A stretch of DNA of 64,000 nt from Phoebastria nigripes. Its lineage: Eukaryota; Chordata; Aves; Procellariiformes; Diomedeidae. The first letter of the stretch is position 1. Each line of letters opens with the position of its first letter. The position numbers and the translations under genes are program-made. Below the pieces are notes generated by a model. The model saw only the letters and a program-made list of their open reading frames with translations. It did no database searches and was not told the origin of the DNA. Positions 35,561 to 48,610 of the stretch are shown here, in pieces. The stretch is taken from the NCBI GenBank assembly GCA_035582835.1, contig JAYKAV010002773.1, positions 743,860 to 807,859 on the forward strand, written 5' to 3'.

Positions 35561-38500
35561 GTCATGCGGTATGCCGGAGCGCACACTGCCGGCGTTACTA
35601 GAGGTCCCGCCTTGCAGTGAAACTGTACAGAGCAGCTGAAATCAAATACAACTCATTGAAGACGGGGACAGGGCCCGTCCTTCTCCTTTAAGGGATTTAA
35701 TACATTTGCTAAATCCTTTCTATGGTGTTGCAGAATGGCCAGGTCCGGGACGGCCACCACGGGTGGCTGCCGCTGCGCCAGGAGGGGCTGGGGACAGCCC
35801 AGGGGCTTGGCTCTGCCTTCCACCGTCCCCTTTCCCTATTCTCCCATGGGATGGCTCTGCTCCTCGGCCCTGCAGCGGGAAGCCTTGCTGCTCCGTGCTC
35901 CCCACTGGCCCCCTTCCCTCTTGCCAGGCCATTCCAGTGCCGTACGGTGGGGCTGGGATGGGATGAAGCTCCTCAAGTGCTGGTGCCCATCAGGTTTTGT
36001 CCCTCTGGCGCAGACAGGAGTGGCTGCTTGAGAAATACACNTATTTTTAAATTTTATTTACTTATTTATTTCCTTATTTTTTAAAGGAAAAGATGGTTTT
36101 CACAGGATCAATCATTTTCCTGTAGGTGCATGTAAATATAGTGCAGGAATGTCACTGAAATGCAGAAATAATGGAAAGACAGAACAGGCGGAGCAGCTCT
36201 GGCCGTCGCCTGGGTTGCTGGTGTTGGTGGCAATCCCGTGCAGCTCTGGGGCACACGCAGCAGCAAGCTCGCAAGTCCTGGCTGGGACAGCCTTCACCTT
36301 CTCGAGTGGAGAAGCTGCGTTTTTTTGTCTTGCAGATATTTTTGGCTCTGTCAGGGTGAGCTGGAGGTCAGGGTGCGAGCGCAGCCTGCTGCACTTTCCG
36401 GGGAGGAATCAATACTCCCGACCAGCCGCACTCGCACGCTCTGAATGGGGAGCGCGCGGGGGCGTGGGGAGGAACACAGAGAGGCATGTGCTAAGAGTGG
36501 CAAAAGGCATCCTCTGCCTCTCACCGGGCTCCTTCCCTCTCCCGGTCTGAAATTGGAAAGAAATGGATCGATTTTTTACTCTTTTCGGGGTGAGGGGAAA
36601 TTGCAGAATGAAGATGACTTGAAAGAATGAGATGGATGGGAGTAACTGGAGCTCATCCTCCACAGGGGAGAAAAATGCAGCACAAATGATGATGTTAGCT
36701 ATCCATCCTTCAGTCAGGGGTTTTATATGGAGGTCCATCACGGAAGGACCCGAGCGTGGGATGAGTGTGGGCTCTGCTAATGCAGGTGCCTGTGCAACCT
36801 TAATAATCCATTGCCAGAAAATATTCACAAATGGTAAAAAATTTAAAATCCCCACAGGGTTGTCCGGGGAAGTGGGCTGACTGTTCCCGGTCCCCTGGCT
36901 CTCCCCCAAAGCNTCGGTGTCTGTGGCCAGGCTGTCACCCCAGCAGTGAGTGGACAGGGCCAGGGTTTTGTAAGGACTTGTTCCTGGGGGGCAGTGCCAC
37001 CGAGCAGACCGGGGGACCATTGCAACCCCATGCCAAATCACTCTCTTCCATTCAGCCCCAGGCTGGGGAAGGGAATGAAAAGGGCCACAGAAAACGAGGC
37101 AGGGCACTCGCCATCCCTGCGACGTGCCCTGCCAGCCTTACCGCTTTACCAGGAGCGGTTCCAATAAATATAACCAATGAAGCACAACCACCATTTTTCA
37201 TCCCCTGAGCGGTGGCCGGCAGAGCCGGGCGGGAGACGCGGCTGCTGCACACAGGATTTCCCTGGGAGCGCCGGGGATACGGTGGATGCCCCACTCCGCG
37301 CAGGCCAGGCGGCGATGCAGGAACCGGAGGGTTTCCACTTGCGGGTGCAGATGTCCCCCCTGACGCGGGCAGTGGGCGCAGACCGTGGGTGGCTGTCCCG
37401 GCAGGGCAGTAGCCCGGCTTCTGTGCTCCCGGTAGCGTTGCAGGTCCTTGCAGGCGCTGCACCCTGCTGGGGGGGCCCAGGGGTCCACATGCCCGTGGAA
37501 AGGAGGAGGCGTCCGCGCCGGGCTGCAGTGACACTTCTCCAACCACAAACACCCACACCTGCAAGTCCTTCTCCAGCACAAGAGGCAACAGCCCGGGTGG
37601 CATCACCAGGTCCAGGGGTTATGCAGTGCCTCCCAAATGCACTTTTCCCCTCTTTTTTCCGTGAGAATTCCCTTTGCCCACTGGAGTTAGGAAGGCGTAT
37701 TCCTAACGGAGGCGCTCCCAGCTATTTCCACAGATGTCCGTCTCCCAGCAGAGGCTGGTTAGGAAGTCCATTGCCTTTTTTACTCTCTGGACTTAGAGCT
37801 TCTTCGACGGGGCTGCTGGGGGACAGGGGAGCCCCCGGTGGGAGCGTGCCCCCCGGGGGGGGTGTTCCTCGGGGGGACGCGAGGTCCTGCGGCTCCCAGG
37901 GCTGCCTCCCGGTGCCGCTTCTGCGGCTCCTGCTGAACAGAGGGACGAGTTCTCCCTTGCAGAGCAGTTATAAATTCCCAGCTTAGCAGGTTTCAAGCTG
38001 ATTGCCTTTCCTCACGGTGTCTCTCTGTAAATGAGGCTTTTCACAGATGACGGATAGAGCTGCTCCTTCGGAGCATAAATCCTCACCAGCCCAAAGTACC
38101 GCCACAACCTGTTTAACAGCCCTGCTTCCCAGCCAGCCCAGAGTTCAACTCCTCTGGATGACACAGCGCTCTGATGGCAATTCCTCATCAATTAGCCCTG
38201 TCTGCACCACTGGGCCTCCCCGCCGTAGCCTCTGCTTCGGGAGTTGCCCTGGTTTGAGCTGGGTACTAACCCCAGCTCCCAAATAAACCTCCCGCCAAGG
38301 GTTACCCATCTCTTCCTCTGGCCAGTCCTGTGCTAACCACCACCGAGGGACGGGGTTCCCTTTGGCCCTGCAGGCTGAAGTGCCTTTCCCCTCGTCTGTC
38401 AGGTTTTGCAGGAGAGCTTCCTCCCTCTCTTCCTCTCCTCCCTCGCAGGCTGTCAGACTGCCGTTTATCCCTGTTGCTGACCTCTGGAGAAGGTGGCACT

Positions 38501-39950
38501 GCGGGGTCACGGTGCTCCCCGGGATGTCGGGGCTGAGCGGCCGGCCACATGCCCCGCCACCAGCACCGCACGACGGCCGCCGAAGCCTCCCCACTGCAAT
38601 TAGTCCTGAGGGCCATCTACCCCAATTAGCAACCTCCTGCGTGGCACCAAAACCCTCCATTACTGCTATTTAGTTTCTCCAGCCTCTGCCTCCACCGTGC
38701 TCCCTTGCCATGGGGCTGTGGGGATGGGGACACCCCAGCCCCGGGTCCCTGCCCAGCCCGGCCACCCCCGCAGACCCTGACCCTCTGGCTTCCTGCTGCA
38801 TCCATGTATTTTGAAAGCAATCCCTGTCCCCTACCACCTCCTCTGCTCCTCTGTCCTCCCCAGCTCCTCTATTTTTAATGCCTTCAGCAACACCCCTGGC
38901 TTCAGGGGACTCAGCGATTAATGACTGTCAGCCTTGCTCCTCCCCTTCGTAACCTAAGCAGGACGTTAAGCTCAGTATTTCTTCACATTATAATTTACTG
39001 CCATAATTTATACAAGTTTCATCTTCTATTTATTGTTTGACTGTTTTTGCCCCAGAGGATTTCAGGGTAGTTTTAGTCTCAAGGCCCATTTTTGCAGGCT
39101 TTTGGAGAGCTTTCTCCATGTTATTGGCTTCCTTTATTATCTTCAGTTCTTCTATTGGTGCACACATNTTTTCCCTGGGGTTTCCAACCCAACTGCTGGA
39201 GGAGAAACCTCCAGCTTAAGTACCAGGTACAGCCTGTGCAACGTGGCCTATAGGCACACGTCACCTATAGGTGTATATCCAGCCTTGTGTGCGGGGCACG
39301 GCGATGGGTCCATGCCATGAGTAACCGACCTCGGCGCCCACCCCGGGAGCTGCGGGGAAGGACCATGCTTCACCCATGCACAGACAACCTCTCCTGCCCT
39401 GCGCCGGCGCTCCTGTGGGACCGGGCTCGCGCTGGGGGCTGCAGCGCGCTGGCTGCTTTACCGGCCAAATTGCTGTGATTTTTTTCCTGCTCTACGAGAC
39501 ACATCAAGCCTGATAAGACCGGTGTATAAAAGCTTCGTAATTGTTTTATAGCAGAAAAGCGAAGTGATTCCACTTTGTCTGTGCAAATCAAGCCCCTTCC
39601 CTCGGCCAGGGCTGCGGAGGAGCGGAGCCGAACCCCACGAAGCGCAGGGCTGCAGGGGCTGCGGGGGGTCTCCCCATGCATCGTTCAATACAGTGCGCAT
39701 TTATTTACCCAGCAGGGTGAATTTGCATGTAAAATCATGGGGTCACCTTTAAGAGTGGTCAAGAGCTGCTTGGGGAGCCCTGGCAGAGTGGCAGGAGGGT
39801 CTGTGTGTGCCATGACCCCCGGAGCACGGCTGGGGAGGGCGGGCAGCAGGAGCACAGCCACGGCGCAGGGATGCTGCTGGTGCTGGGGCACTGTGGTGGA
39901 CCTGTGACAGCGATGATGGGCAGTGCCAGGGAAGGGCATGGGGGCCCAAT
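35561..39950. other. Gene desert segment, no gene recognised
   Basis: Mostly GC-rich, with an A/T-rich low-complexity stretch at 36,036-36,090 and an AT-rich island at 38,980-39,060. ORFs here are compositional shadows on both strands. Confidence 0.5.
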
Positions 39951-39956
39951 CCACAG

Positions 39957-40013
39957 GTGATGTAAATTGCAGTAGTTTACCTGAGATCAATACAGCAATG
40001 CTGATTTACACCC
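39957..40013. repeat. Ancient palindromic amniote repeat, second decayed copy
   Basis: GGTGATGTAAATTGCAGTAG (from 39,957) and AGCAATGCTGATTTACACCC (39,994-40,013) form imperfect inverted arms. The right arm matches the remembered phrase GCTACGCTGATTTACACCAG of the same old repeat as at 31.3 kb. Confidence 0.4.
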
Positions 40014-40179
40014 AGGAGAGTGTTGATACGCTAGATCAGAAGGCACCACATAGCATCCTCTCACCCCATAAACACAAAGCCCAGCCCAGCCTCGAGCCCC
40101 TTCTCACGCCGATGCAGATCGGGTGCAATGCTACCGAGGTGTGATTTGGGGGAATCAATTTTGCCAGTGATTCAGCATA

Positions 40180-40640
40180 CTTCTTTCTACAGGACAATGC
40201 CACACACAAAGTTTGCAAAGAAAGACAAACATTTATGAAATCATCTCCATTTTCAAAGGCCAGCTGGTTATGAACCTGTTTGCGAGCGAGCCCGCATTCC
40301 TGCCGAGGCAGGAGACACAGCCCGGTGCTCATTACTCTGGTCCCAGATGAACAGTAAGTCTCTGGAACAGTACTTACAGCCTGTAATAATATTACTGCTC
40401 GGTCTGCTACATGGTCCCTCAGTCATTTTTTCAATTAAAAAAGGACCAATGCTCTATTAACCTTTTGCCTGCTACTCCATTCTTCATACAGCCGCTGGCC
40501 TGAGATTGCAAGCCATGTATTAAAAAAGGCATATATTACTGTAAACCATCTCCAAGTCTTCTGTCATTAGAAAGATGAAGTATCATTTTTTCATTTAAAA
40601 ATATGAGACAGTTTATCAAATTCACAACCTCTGAACTCGC
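40180..40640. promoter_or_regulatory. AT-rich candidate conserved non-coding element
   Basis: Unique AT-rich sequence between GC-rich patches, with ATAATATTACTG, TTTTTCAATTAAAAAAGG and ATTAAAAAAGGCATATATTA. No ORF or repeat family is recognised. The regulatory role is only inferred from composition. Confidence 0.25.
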
Positions 40641-43600
40641 AGTGAAATCTCTTTGTTACCCGTGAGGCAGAAGGTAGCTGGTGTGAAGCCTGCCTTGCAG
40701 CGCCGGGGGGCTGCCCAGCTGGCCGGGATGCCCGTGGGCTGCTGGGGCTGGGCGATGGGGCTTGCACTCGGGACCGGGGGCTAGCGATGCTTCTGACAGC
40801 CTTTTCCATACCAACAGACGTATTCTGCCTACAAAATCCTTTGGCAGGAAATGTCAGCAGCTCCAGTAAATAATTTAAATAGTACAACTATTTTCATCAA
40901 GCCGGTGTATGGATCCCAGGAAGGTTCGTAATTAGGAACTGCTGTCCCTGGCCGTCCCACAGCAACGGCAGCGTGCCCAGCCTGCCCAGCCTGCCCCTTC
41001 CCAACAGCCCTTCCTCGCACCTCTGTGGCTGAACAACTTTATTTCACTTATGATTTGACGAGGGTTTTACGGGGCAGAGTTTGGCATATGGACCTAGGGG
41101 AGGGTGCTGCTGTCCCCTGGGGCTGTGGCAGCGATGGCAGGACCCTGACATCCCATCCCCGCTGCCACGGGCGAGCACAGCCGAGCCCCCGCCCTCGCCA
41201 GGCTGCGAAGCACGCTGGTTTTAATTTTGTTTCGAGGTTGATTTGTTGCTTTTATTCCTTTTCTCAAGGCACCAGCTACCGGCTGTAACTACAGAGACCC
41301 GTTAGACAACCGCTCATATATAACAGTCCCAAATACAACCTCGCTGATATATCATGCCTCTGAACCAGCACAGTGCATCCGCAGGGCAATCTTCTCCCCG
41401 GCACAGCACGCNTAGGGGAATGGCCGCTGGCCGCACCGTAAGCGACGGCTCTTGTTGCGCCGTGCTCGCCGGACCCTGCGAGCCGTCCTGCCGGGCCATC
41501 CCTGCCAGGGGACGGTGCTGCCTGCCTTGCAGCAGCCCTGCGGGGGTGGCGGGAGCTTCGATCTTGCTGTCAGGAAGTCCCAAAAAATATGGAGCTAATT
41601 GCTAGAATTGGTCACTAATTTTGCAGAAAACACAGAACCTGGTTGATGATGTACAGATCACGCTGGAGTTTTTGCTTGGCAATTTAAAAGCGTTTTATAC
41701 ACTTACCACGAGGTTACGTTTGGTTCTTTTATACCTTCCACGGCATCCACGGTAAAGTATACAAACTAACTGTAAAACTTTGGAGACTTTTCCCTCTATT
41801 GACACAGGGAATATGTAACGGTGTGAATTCCTGATCTGGGCTTTTTCTTTTTGCTGACGCTGTTACACCTGCGTTTTCACCTTGTGTTTTAGGGCTGCTT
41901 CTTTTTGCTTCCATAAATTTGTGCTGGCCTCCTCCATGCTGTCTTGTGGTGTGAAGCCATAAACGGGTTTTAAACAAAGTCCTTTGGCTGGTGTGGAGCC
42001 GTGCCGATGGGCGTGGGGCCATGCCCCCCAGCCAGCCCGGCCATGGGGCTGCGGTTTGCCAGGAGCAGGCCGTACCCTTTCTCTCTTCCCTGTTTCCCAG
42101 GTAAACGGGTCTGTCCTGTGTACTGACCCACAGCCGGGGCCCCTCTTTACCCCAAAGTCCAGCATTTGAGATCAAATGTCCCTCCCTCTGTTTTATACCA
42201 CCCTCCTTCTCTCAAGTCCTCTGCTGGGGGCTCCCCTAGCCGCCCGCTGGTGGAAGCGGCCCTGGCTGAACGGTGAGCTGGCGCGGGTGATCGGCATGCA
42301 ACGAATGCCGCAGCGGTGGGCAACGGATACATCTTTCTGGCAGGAACATCAGGGCAAGCCCCCTTTTAAATTAAATGCGCCATGAGACCTCTAGTGCCAA
42401 CACATGTCAGACAAGGCCCTTGTTTATGGCCCTTCCTGAGATCCCCTGAGGGCAGGGGGGACATGGCCCTGAGGCACACCGGGGCCGCAGCCAGGGCGGC
42501 CATTCACGGCGCTCGAGGCTGTCCGGGGACACGTGCAGGGAGGACTGTCCCAGTGCCTGTAGGGGAACGGCGCCNGACCCCGGGATCCATCCCGCTGGCA
42601 CGTCCCTGCCCAGGGCCAGCGCTGCCCCGTCGGCTCTGCAGCAGCGAGGGCAGCGTCCAGGTGGCCCAGGCATGTTTCCCCTCTTTTATTTCCAGCGACG
42701 CAGCGAGGAACCAGGGCTAGCAGAGGAAGGATGTCATTTATCTCACAATAATCAATGAAACTCTCATGAACTAATGCGCTGCATCAAGGCAAAAACACAA
42801 GTGAGGCCCCAGTCCAGGTGNGCCTGCTGTCCCCTCCCTTCCTCCCCGAGGAAGCTGGGAAAGCGGATCAGGGTCTGCCCGGGAAAGCAACAGCCAGGCC
42901 CATGGCACTGACCCGCGCTGCAGAAGGGGACATGGCGCCGCTCCCTCCTCCTGCTGCGTGTTTAATCTCTCCTGGAGCTCCCGCCGCTGCCCATCTGGGC
43001 TGTGCGGCCCTGACAAACCAGTGCTCGCCCCTGGCCTGTGCCCCTGAGCCCGGGTCTGGGGAGGCCCGGGTACNCGTCCAGCGCTCAGAACTGGGCCATG
43101 GGTGCTGTCTGGAGCCAGTGCCCGGCGGCTTCGGTCATCGTTATTCCCAGTTCTCACATAAAATGGAGGATAAGGGTTTTATTTTAAACTACCTCTCNGG
43201 CTGCTCCTGCTCCTGCTCCGCTGCACGCACTGCCCCGGAGCCCCTCGGCACGGTGGCAGCTCTGATGGGGGTCTCTGCTTACCTCNGCATGGCTCCCCCT
43301 GCCCCAATCTGTACGGCAAATAAATCAAAAGTATTTGTGCACCAAAAGAGCAAGCCGACGTGCTCTGGCAGCAACCAGCTCCTTGTTATCAGAGTCTGCT
43401 CTTAAATAAGCGTGTACTAGCGAGACCTGGACGCTCCAGTTTGATTTCCAGGATTCACAAATAATGGTGTACAGTACATTGTTTGCTAGAAATTACCTGA
43501 AGCTCCACTCTTCCGAGATCGCTCTGCTGTACAGAAAAGAGACTCTTGCAATCAATAGATTTTCCATGGTCTCCGACTGTCCACTGGCCATTATTTTACT

Positions 43601-46600
43601 GGTTTTATTTTGCTTATGGTCCCAGCTGCATCAATATAAGCATTCCAACCCTTTCTGGTTTAATCGTAGCAGGAATGATCAAGGTTGTTTTTTTTTTTTA
43701 AGCTCTAACCCTTTCCCTGGCAAGGTTACAGGTCCTCCATCTCTAGAGGAGGCAGTGGAAGACAGAGAGGGAGAAATGTGCTCCCCGAGCTTTGTCCTGA
43801 CTCACAGCGGTTCCTCGTTTCTGGAAGCACCAGCCTCCTCCTGCCACTGCAGCTCCGCACAGCCCCGGGCTCCAACTCGCCTTGCCTGGCGTGATTCCGC
43901 ACTGNTATCAAGGACGCATGGAAATGAACGAGCCAAGCATATTTGGAAAAGATGACGCCCATACAATACTGCTTCAAAATGGTCCAGCTATTATGTGGGC
44001 AAGAATGCACAGCTTCATCCCAGCAGTGGGGAGTGCAAAAGAACAGATAATTTGCAGCGTAATCTCAACTTTGGGCAGTTCCTACATATGTCTGCTTCCC
44101 AAGGATGTGTGAAATGACTCGGATTAAATGAGAGTCAAACCAGTCAATCTTATGCACCATAAATTGGGAGATAACTCAAGGTGAATGTTNCTATTGAGCT
44201 TTTATACTACAATGCCGTATTGAAGTTCATAGATTGTTCATTTATGAAAAGTCTTTGAATTTCACTCATTAATCCTATGTTGTGCCCAATAGTTTGTGCC
44301 TGCGTAGAAGGTCTGTGGGGAAGGGCATCCAGCCTGGCAGAAGACACCAAAGCTACCCTGCCTCGGGTACTTTATCCCCATGGCTTTAATTTGGGCCCCT
44401 CTTTCCTCGTGGAGCTGGTCTCAGGTTAAAGACGTCTTGTTATTCCATCATTTTTTCCTGCAGAAGTTCCCATATTCTGTAATCAGGGCATCTTTCACTC
44501 TTTTCTTGACAAGCTCAACATGTCAGGCTCTTTTAGCTGGTTTCTGTGCAGTGTATTTTTGGCTTGCAAGTAATTTTTATGGCTATTTTCTGTTCCCTCC
44601 CCAATTTCTCAACATCCTTTTGGGTTGTAAGTACCACAACAGGCTATAGCACTGCAATATCTGTCTATAAGTGCCACAAGCTGAGATAGGAGCAGCTCAC
44701 CTCCTTCTCACCCACCGTGTTCACATTTAGCCAGGGCTTCCATTAGCCCATTTTTCCACAGCAGCTTTTTGGGTATCATGTTCCATTATTTATTTGAGGA
44801 TAAACACCTAAAAGCTAGATGTTTTTCAGAGCCGTTGCTCCCCAGTGTAGTCTCCTCTGTGGTACCCTCCTATTCACGTCCTTTGCACTAGACAATGTTG
44901 AAATGCATTGGTCNGAGTGACCCTGCCGTAGCAGGAGATCCATGCTTTTACACAGCAGCAGCTGCTGGTCCCCAGGGCTGTGCCTGGCACCCCACGTGCC
45001 TGCCGGAGCCCTTGCGGGGCACATCATAAAGGTTTAATGGCATGTAATGCTTATTTTCATCTTCAGGTCTTACTGTTTCCCTTCCAGCTCCTCAACTCTC
45101 TCCCTGCTTTTCTTCTTGCCGGTCTGGGCTGTCTGGGTGCCACTGGGTGGGCAGAGCCCACTGCCCCTGCCCCAGCGGTCACCGTCTCACCCGTGGGCTG
45201 GTCGCCTCTTTTCATTTCTTACCTTCTCTGTAACCATCAGACGGCTGACGGTGAAGATCAATGTGCCTGAAGGAAATTTTATTTACTTTTTCTCCTGTGC
45301 AGGGAGACACTGTAGGCAATATCCCTGGCAATAAATTTAATTCAGATGCTTGCAAGGACTAACAGTGCTCCTGAGAGGAGTGGCTCACACTGCGAGCGCT
45401 CAAAGGGCTTCTTTTAACTTTCTCCATTTGGCAGCGCCTTGCATCATGGCATTTTACATCTGAGAGCACTGGAACCCAGTGAGACACGGAGCCACGCAGC
45501 TGAGGAGCGTGTGGGAGCACACAAAACCCTTAATAAAAGAAAGACCATTTCCAGGAGTTGGCAGCGGTTCAGCCTTCTCTGTCATCTGCTGGTCCCCTCC
45601 GCCTCCCCTCAAAGCCAGGCCCTCTCCCAGCCCCGGCAATTCCTTCTTTCCTGCACCCCGTGGCCCTGGCCTCATGGTCAGGTTTGGCTGGGGAGCGCAG
45701 CCCGGCTGGGTGGCTGCNGTACCCAGGGACGCTCGGCTCTCCCAGCCCACAGCCCGGGCACTGCCTGGCCAGCTCAGGCTCCGTTTCCCAATTTCTGTCC
45801 TATGCCCCATCTCCCTCGTAATCTCCTCTCTCTCTGAGAGCTTACGTGGATTAGCAGGACCCTTTAGCTGTAAACCTCCTTGATCCCTGAATGACTCCTC
45901 TAACGGGATTGAACCCACCTTTTGCAGGCTGGCTGAGTACATTTTGTCTTTAAGACAGGCTGACGTACCTGCTGCCTGCGCCCGTGGGGCTGTCAGGGTG
46001 GGGACCCGGATCTGCATGGGCTGCGAGGGCCGTGGGCTGCCCCNCGTGCTGCAGCTCGCCCTTCTCCCCAGCCGCGTCCTCCAGCCATGCCGNGCCGCGC
46101 TGATATCCCTCCTTTTACTTCTTCGCCCCTAGATTTATTATTCTACAGTGATTGTGTTGAATTGCATTTGAAATCAATTAGCACAGGTACTCAAAGATGA
46201 ATGTTCATGCTCTGAAAAAAGGTGATGAAAACATACCATTTAAATAGAAATCAATTTCCCTTTCATGTATTTCTTCCTAGCTGCTGCCCGAAATTAATAG
46301 TTTTTAGATATTTGTGCACGAAGAGGAGACTCTCCCCTCGTAAAGCACTTCCCTCTCCTCCTCCTGCCTCCTTGGGCTCACTAGGCGCAACCCACCGCTG
46401 CAGCCTTTTATATTGCACNCAGCAAACGAGGCTGTTTTGTTTGCCTGAGCAAGAACAGCTAGGTCAGAAGCAGCTGTAATTGCCTCCTCCCTCCTCATAT
46501 TTTAGTGACATCATTAGCCATTTCTCCATGGGAAACTATTTAATTCTAGCAATAATAAACACAGGAACTGCAGAAAATGAACCCCAGGCAGCTACAGTAC

Positions 46601-48480
46601 TTGCGATTACCCGGTGGGCTTGATCTTTATCATAAACCTCCATGTACCAATTAGACTAACAATGAGCAGAGAGCCAAAAAGGGGAACAAGAGACGGATTA
46701 AGCAGTCATCCCTCCGGATCTTGGGGGCAGCGCCAACCTTCCAGGCACGGCAGGGAAGAGCAGGGCTGCATTACNGAGCCCGCAGGACCTTCCCCAGACC
46801 TCCACCACCATCCAGGCACCCCTGAAAGTGAGCTGCAGAGGTCTGGGGCTGGGTTCCCACCTTGGGTCTAGCTCCGATGGTAAGTGGTGCCGCTCAGGCC
46901 ATCTCTGTGCCCAAAGCTTGTGACAAAAGCAAGGAAAAAATAAAAAACCAAAAGCACCTATTTCTTTAGGGCACCTCTCTGAGTGTAAAGACTGGGGGAC
47001 AGCCAGCTGAGCCGACAGTGCCCTGTCTGTTCCCAGGAGGCTCGCTTTGCAGGGAGCAGGGGGTCTGGGTGTGCAGCAGGGGCAGCCCCAGAGCCTGCCC
47101 GAAGCTGGGCTGAACCCGTGGCGGGGCTGCGCCAGCTCCAGCACCGTCACCCGCTCCTGCCTGTGCAGCCCGGGCTTGGGGTCTCCACGCATCCTCCCCC
47201 TTTCAATTACTCCGGTAAGGTGCTCCTGTATCTGTCTTACAATCATATACCTAGACTGTCCCACTAAAATGACATGACTTTTATCAAAGACCAAAGCCCA
47301 AATAGTGCAAGAGCCAGATAAAAAGAAGAAAAGAGGTATGTTGTGCTAAACTTTCCTCAAAAATTGTGGCAAAAGGATTCTCTCCCCATGCCCCAGGGAA
47401 CCCTTGAAGAATGAGTTTTCGCTGGGCTAAACTACCTCTCTCACNTCTCTTATTTATTATTTTACTATTTGCATGAGCATTCAAATAAGTCACTAAATAA
47501 ACAACTGCAGAACCCAGCCGATGTCTCAGAGTTTTACACATTCAGCTCAAGCCATTTCCACAACCTGACTTGCTTCAAAGCCACAAAGGTGGCAGCATTT
47601 AATGGCTGTTTGCCTTGCCTGACAGCGGCCCAGGGCACAAGCATCCTCCAAGCGCTGAGATGCTCCACCTCAGGCCCAGATTCCCCGATTTTGGGTGGGA
47701 GGCACAGTGCATGTTGTCGGGTGGATTTCAGGACCCGGGAGGAGGCAGAAGAGAGGGGTCAGGGATGGCTCTGCCACAGTCACAACTCGGGGAGCTTTTC
47801 TAGCAAATCTCTGTACAAAACCCCAGGCAGGAAGGTGGCAAGAGGGCATCTGGGTGCTGCCCTCGGGCTGTTGCGGGCAGCAGGGAGCAGAGCCGAGAGC
47901 GCGGGAGGCTTCTGCTCTCCCTCCGCATTTCCAGGCTGCCAGGGGCTAGGCGTCATGGAGCAGGGCATCACGGGCAGCGTGAGCTGTCGCTGGCGGATGT
48001 GACTCGTTGTCAGTGATGGGGTTTAGTTTTCATCACTGCTCCCTGCCAGAGGAGCCGAGATGCCGCGCGAGGGCGGGCAGGGCCGGGTGGTGCAGGGGAG
48101 GTGAGGGGGGCACCACTGGGCTGGGGATGTCGGCACTGCCACCGCACTTGGCCAGCAGTGCCCTAAAACTCAACCCTGCCTTTCCCAAGGACCTGTCCCC
48201 TCATGCCCAGCTCTTAATGACAAGGGTCTTTCTAAACTGCTTGTCTACTGGAGGACCAACATTTTAATACTGTAATCATTTCATTTATTATCTTCTTTAG
48301 TCTACAAAACCTAATCCCCAAATTTAAGCTAGCATCTGTGCTCTTCATTTACCACAGAGACATCAAATTATTGTTCAGCCCCTCTGTTATGTCCTGATCC
48401 CTTCGATCTAGTTTTCTACCAGTGTTATTATTAATCTCCTCCAATCATTTTTCTTTACCATCTGTTTTACAGCAGGAGTC
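40641..48480. other. Gene desert segment, no gene recognised
   Basis: GC-rich and AT-rich blocks alternate (AT-rich at 41,580-41,760, 43,440-43,700, 44,040-44,280, 46,120-46,330, 46,490-46,680, 47,270-47,520). The N density is highest here, with five single Ns from 42,821 to 43,905. No exon is recognised. Confidence 0.5.
45450..45515 (-). repeat. Weak MIR-like SINE fragment
   Basis: GGCATTTTACATCTGAGAGC, then GTGAGACACGGAG and CGCAGCTGAGG, resemble the complement of MIR (CATTTTACAGATGAGGAAAC, TGAGGCACAGAG, CACAGCTAG). Strongly decayed. Confidence 0.3.
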
Positions 48481-48489
48481 CTGTGCTTA

Positions 48490-48610
48490 GACTGGTTTAG
48501 GCGAAGGACCGTGAACCCTGGAACTCCCTGGCTCTAATCCTGACTGTGCCAACAAGATCCTCGGTGATGCTGAATGAGCTGGTCCCTTGACCTCCTTGTC
48601 ACCCAGATGG
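48490..48610 (+). repeat. MIR-like CORE-SINE fragment
   Basis: TGGAACTCCCTGGCTCTAAT then CCTGACTGTGCCA match the MIR tRNA-like region (CTGGGTTCGAATCCCGGCTCTGCCA), followed by CTTGACCTCCTTGTCACCCAG, like the MIR core CTTAACCTCTCTGTGCCTCAG. Comparison is from memory. Confidence 0.45.

Noticed and set aside
43882..44112. 76-residue plus-strand ORF in an AT-moderate block
   Set aside because: Not low-complexity, but it contains an N, matches no family I know and lacks splice or promoter signals. More likely non-coding unique sequence.
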